A stretch of 38,332 bases of DNA from Planctomycetota bacterium. Its GTDB lineage: Bacteria; Planctomycetota; UBA8742; UBA2392. The notes below the pieces were generated by a model that saw only the letters and a list, made by a program, of their open reading frames with translations, made no database searches and was not told the DNA's origin. The stretch is from the NCBI GenBank assembly GCA_022071975.1, contig JAJVIO010000083.1:1-38332 (forward strand), in the 5' to 3' direction. The position numbers were made by a program, and so were the translations under genes. Positions within the stretch are counted from its first letter, which is position 1, and the number at the start of each line of letters is the position of its first letter. Positions 35,570-38,332 of this stretch are shown here, piece after piece.

Positions 35570-38332
35570 CTACTTGACCAGCTCACCCTGCTCTGGGTCG
35601 AAGGTCAGCGTGTCGTTGCGCAGCTGACTCCAACCTCTCGATGCGCCGTGGAAGTGGAGCTGCCCATCCGCGTCGAACCACATGCGACCGGCCCACGGAT
35701 CAAGTCCTGCCGGGCGCTTCCATGCCTGCCAGCTCTTTCCGTCAAAGCGGCGGATCGCGCTGTCCGTTACCTGCCACAGGGCCTTGCCGGCCATTTCGCC
35801 ATACAGGCCGAAGCCCAGCCCTTCCTCACCGCCGTCCGTCAGCGGCTTGAACTCGGCCCAGTACTTGCCGTCCCAGTGCCAGGCCTTGGGCAGCAGCTCA
35901 AACGTGTCCATGTCGATCGGGTAGGCGCACAGCACCTGCTGCTTGATGGGGTCGTACGTAAGCATGCCCGGGTCAACGCCCGAAGGCTCGGTGACGCCGG
36001 TGTCTTTCCAGCTGGTGCCGTTGAACTCGTACAGTACCCAGGTTTCGTCTTTCTCGCTCAGCACCACCAGCACGCCGCGCTTGAGGTCATAGGCCCAGCT
36101 TGTGAACGATGCCGGCGCGCCCGGCACGTGCTCGCGCAGACGGCGCCAGTTCTCGCCGTCCCACTCCCACAGGTCGTCGAACAGCTTGCCGTCCGGCCCG
36201 TTGCCGCCGTACAGCATTACCGTGCCCCGCTGTTCATCGAACCAGCTTGCCGCGTAGGCGCGCGCCGCGGGCGAGTCGGCCGGAGTACGCAGGTTCCACT
36301 TGCCGTCCTTGAACTCGCGTGTCTCGGCAACGTACCCGGCGGTGTTCCAGCCGCCGAACATCACAGTCACGCCTCGCTTGCTGTCATGGACGAGCGCCCA
36401 GCCGGAGCGGTCGTTGCTGGCGAAATCGCCGTTGTCGATGAAGCTCCAGCCGGGAGCACTCAACTTCTCGCTGATGTACTCCTCGAGGTTTGCGGCGCGG
36501 TCTGCCGCGGTTTCGTCGGCCAGAGTCAGCGTCTCGCGGAACACCCCGCGTTGACCATCAGTTTCGAACCGCCCGCCGAACACCACTACTTCGCGCCGTG
36601 CTCGGTCGTAGGCGGCCGCGAAGTCCCGGCGCGGCGAGATCACACCGCAGGTGCGCAACGCGTTCCAGTAGCTCGACCACTCCGTGTACACCGCCAGCAT
36701 CGGGCGCAACGAACGCGGTTCAACGCCCGCGGCGGCGCCGAGCAACAGCACGCCGCGCGCGTCGGGATCGTACACCAGCGCGTGCCCGGATTGCGCCTCG
36801 GTGCCCCATAGCGCGCGCTGCTGCCAGCGCTTGCCGTCGTGCACCCAGGTGCCTGAGCTGGCCCCGCCCGACGCCATCCCGCCGTGCACCACCATCGCGC
36901 CGCGCTGCTCGTCGAGCGCCGCCGCCGCGCCGTGCACGGCCGGGCCGGTTCCCGCGCTGGTCCATTCCTGGCCGTTCCACTGCCAGCAGTCGGAACGGAT
37001 TTCCTCGAGGCCGAAGTCGTCAGCCGTTTGGCCGCCGACAAGCACGCACACGCCGCGAGAGGTATCGAACACCAGCGAAGCCCCCGCGCGGGCGCCGGGC
37101 CGGGTTGCGGGCGAAACCTGCCGCCAGCCGTCAGCGCTAAGCTCCCAGGTGTCGTCCAGCGCTGTCCCGCTGCTGCCGAGGCCGCCGAACAGCACGATCA
37201 CCCCGTGCCTCGAATCGAAGGCCATGGCCGCGGCTTCGCGGGCGGGCGGCGCCGCGCCGTCCGCGAACACGCGCTGCCACACGCCATCCTTGCGCAGCCA
37301 GGTTTCGCTCACGACGCCCGCGTTCTCCCCGCGACCGCCGAACATCACGCAACCGCCCAGCTTCTCGTGCCAGGCCATCGCCATGCCGGACTCCTGCGGC
37401 GGCATTTCATCCTGCGTCTCGACGCGCCAGCGGCCGTAGGTGCGCTTCACGGGCTTGCCGTTTTCGTCCGTGACTTCGGCGGGCGCGGGCCATGCAGGCG
37501 CCAGCTCGCTGCGCACCCACTCGCCGTTTTCGTAGATGTCGTGGCTGATGATGTTGTTGTCGGCGTCGTAGCGGATGTACTCGCCGTGCAGCTTGTCAGC
37601 CTGGTAGTTGGTGATGCCGCTGACTTTGCCGTCTTCACGGTAGTCGGTGAAGGTGCCCTCGCGCAGACCGCTGACGTAGCGGCCTTCCCAGGCCAGCGCG
37701 CCGCTCTTGTAGTACTTGCGGAAGACGCCGTCGCGCACGTTGTTCTTGTACTCGATGTTGAACTCGACCCAGCCTTCTGCGTTGTATTGCTTGAACATGC
37801 CGTAGTTCTGGCCGTTCTGGCGCGCGCCTTCCCAGTGCACGGCGCCGGAAGGGAAGTACTCGACGTAGGGGCCGGTGAACGCGCCTTCCTCAACCCATGA
37901 CTGGTAGCCCAGCCGGCCTTCTTTGTCGTAGAAGGTCGCCCAGCCGGTGTTGGGGCCGAAGTTGAAGTAGCGCACCATGTACGGGTACTCGCTGCCCGGA
38001 TACCAGAACTCGGAGCGTCCGTACTTCTTGTTGTCGTAGATCTGCGCGCGCTCGATCAGCTCGCCTGCGGCGTTCCACTTGCGGAAGAGGCCGTACTCGA
38101 TGCCGGCCACGTAATCGGTCTGTTCGTCGAACTCGTCCGTCCAGCGTGTGAGGGTGCCTTCGCGCTGGCCGTCTTTGTAGAACTCGCGGCGCTCGAAGTA
38201 GCCGTCCTGGTCGAACCAGCGGCACTCGCCGTTGGCTTTGCTGTTCTGGTACTCGCAGATGTACTGGAGCTTGTTGGTCTGGCCCTGCTTGGCCGGCTCG
38301 GGCCAGTTGATCGCCCAGGGGCCGTGCATGCG
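35570..38332 (-). CDS. MORN-2 repeat and Kelch-repeat protein, N-terminus cut by the window end
   Basis: The frame is open to the last base, so the start is probably outside; an ATG at 38327-38329 exists but gives no signal peptide. 921 codons are visible. The first part (about 1-280) has MORN-2 (YwqK-type) repeats: 'GYFERREFYKDGQREGTLTRW', 'GAVHWEGARQNGQNYGMFKQY', 'GALAWEGRYVSGLREGTFTDY', 'YQADKLHGEYIRYD'. The rest (about 320-900) is a string of Kelch-like units: 'GCVMFGGRGENAGVVSETWL', 'GVIVLFGGLGSSGTALDDTWEL', 'GVTVMFGGWNTAGYVAETREF', 'GTVMLYGGNGPDGKLFDDLWEW', each with the Gly-Gly and aromatic 'W' pattern. It is probably exported and binds protein or carbohydrate surfaces; nothing catalytic is seen. 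It faces the FHA-CAP gene across a terminator. Confidence 0.85.
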   Translation of the reverse strand, partial: RMHGPWAINWPEPAKQGQTNKLQYICEYQNSKANGECRWFDQDGYFERREFYKDGQREGTLTRWTDEFDEQTDYVAGIEYGLFRKWNAAGELIERAQIYDNKKYGRSEFWYPGSEYPYMVRYFNFGPNTGWATFYDKEGRLGYQSWVEEGAFTGPYVEYFPSGAVHWEGARQNGQNYGMFKQYNAEGWVEFNIEYKNNVRDGVFRKYYKSGALAWEGRYVSGLREGTFTDYREDGKVSGITNYQADKLHGEYIRYDADNNIISHDIYENGEWVRSELAPAWPAPAEVTDENGKPVKRTYGRWRVETQDEMPPQESGMAMAWHEKLGGCVMFGGRGENAGVVSETWLRKDGVWQRVFADGAAPPAREAAAMAFDSRHGVIVLFGGLGSSGTALDDTWELSADGWRQVSPATRPGARAGASLVFDTSRGVCVLVGGQTADDFGLEEIRSDCWQWNGQEWTSAGTGPAVHGAAAALDEQRGAMVVHGGMASGGASSGTWVHDGKRWQQRALWGTEAQSGHALVYDPDARGVLLLGAAAGVEPRSLRPMLAVYTEWSSYWNALRTCGVISPRRDFAAAYDRARREVVVFGGRFETDGQRGVFRETLTLADETAADRAANLEEYISEKLSAPGWSFIDNGDFASNDRSGWALVHDSKRGVTVMFGGWNTAGYVAETREFKDGKWNLRTPADSPAARAYAASWFDEQRGTVMLYGGNGPDGKLFDDLWEWDGENWRRLREHVPGAPASFTSWAYDLKRGVLVVLSEKDETWVLYEFNGTSWKDTGVTEPSGVDPGMLTYDPIKQQVLCAYPIDMDTFELLPKAWHWDGKYWAEFKPLTDGGEEGLGFGLYGEMAGKALWQVTDSAIRRFDGKSWQAWKRPAGLDPWAGRMWFDADGQLHFHGASRGWSQLRNDTLTFDPEQGELVK

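Noticed and set aside
32575..35586. A 1003-codon open frame on the minus strand
   Set aside because: It lies opposite to the FHA-CAP gene and has the same antisense composition artefact.

Overview
The window is GC-rich bacterial chromosome with densely packed genes on both strands. No rRNA, tRNA, CRISPR array or complete transposase was seen. Several traits point to an uncultivated planctomycete-like bacterium: large secreted proteins without clear families, a GspE-N/zinc-ribbon protein beside type IV pilin-like proteins, a giant alpha-2-macroglobulin, an FHA-membrane-CAP fusion, and small palindromic repeats in most gaps. No marker gene fixes the phylum, so this is an inference.

Left part (1-6.6 kb): the end of an enoyl-CoA hydratase is followed by a lower-GC patch with an endonuclease/exonuclease/phosphatase-family protein and a coupled unknown gene. 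Next come a Rieske/FMN-reductase fusion, a Na/phosphate cotransporter, an AAC(6')-like GNAT acetyltransferase and a radical SAM protein. The radical SAM reading frame carries an in-frame palindromic repeat insert. Then (6.6-11.2 kb) come an inverted-repeat element, a secreted HEXXH-type protein, a candidate small RNA, a GspE-N/zinc-ribbon protein and two tandem paralogous pilin-like proteins, one with a good sigma70 promoter and a terminator.

Middle part (11.2-20.7 kb): a leftward set nifU-nifS-TPR. The NifU-like protein keeps its ferredoxin-like and C-terminal cysteines but has lost the canonical N-terminal scaffold cysteines. Divergent from it are a TaqI-like DNA methyltransferase relative and a family 2 glycosyltransferase. 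Leftward genes then encode a hexapeptide-repeat acyltransferase, a DUF309 protein and an SPFH/coiled-coil/beta-propeller fusion.

Right part (20.8-38.3 kb) is dominated by envelope or secreted proteins: a 371-residue exported unknown, a 2111-residue alpha-2-macroglobulin with N-terminal TPR-like repeats and an intact thioester motif, a divergent 1032-residue exported unknown, an FHA-transmembrane-CAP protein behind a convincing sigma54 promoter, and a MORN-2/Kelch protein cut by the window end. The strongest leads for something undescribed are the sigma54-controlled FHA-CAP gene with its upstream palindromes, the cysteine-less NifU scaffold domain, the candidate small RNA near 8.4 kb, the repeat insert translated inside the radical SAM gene, and the divergent alpha-2-macroglobulin/giant exported protein pair.
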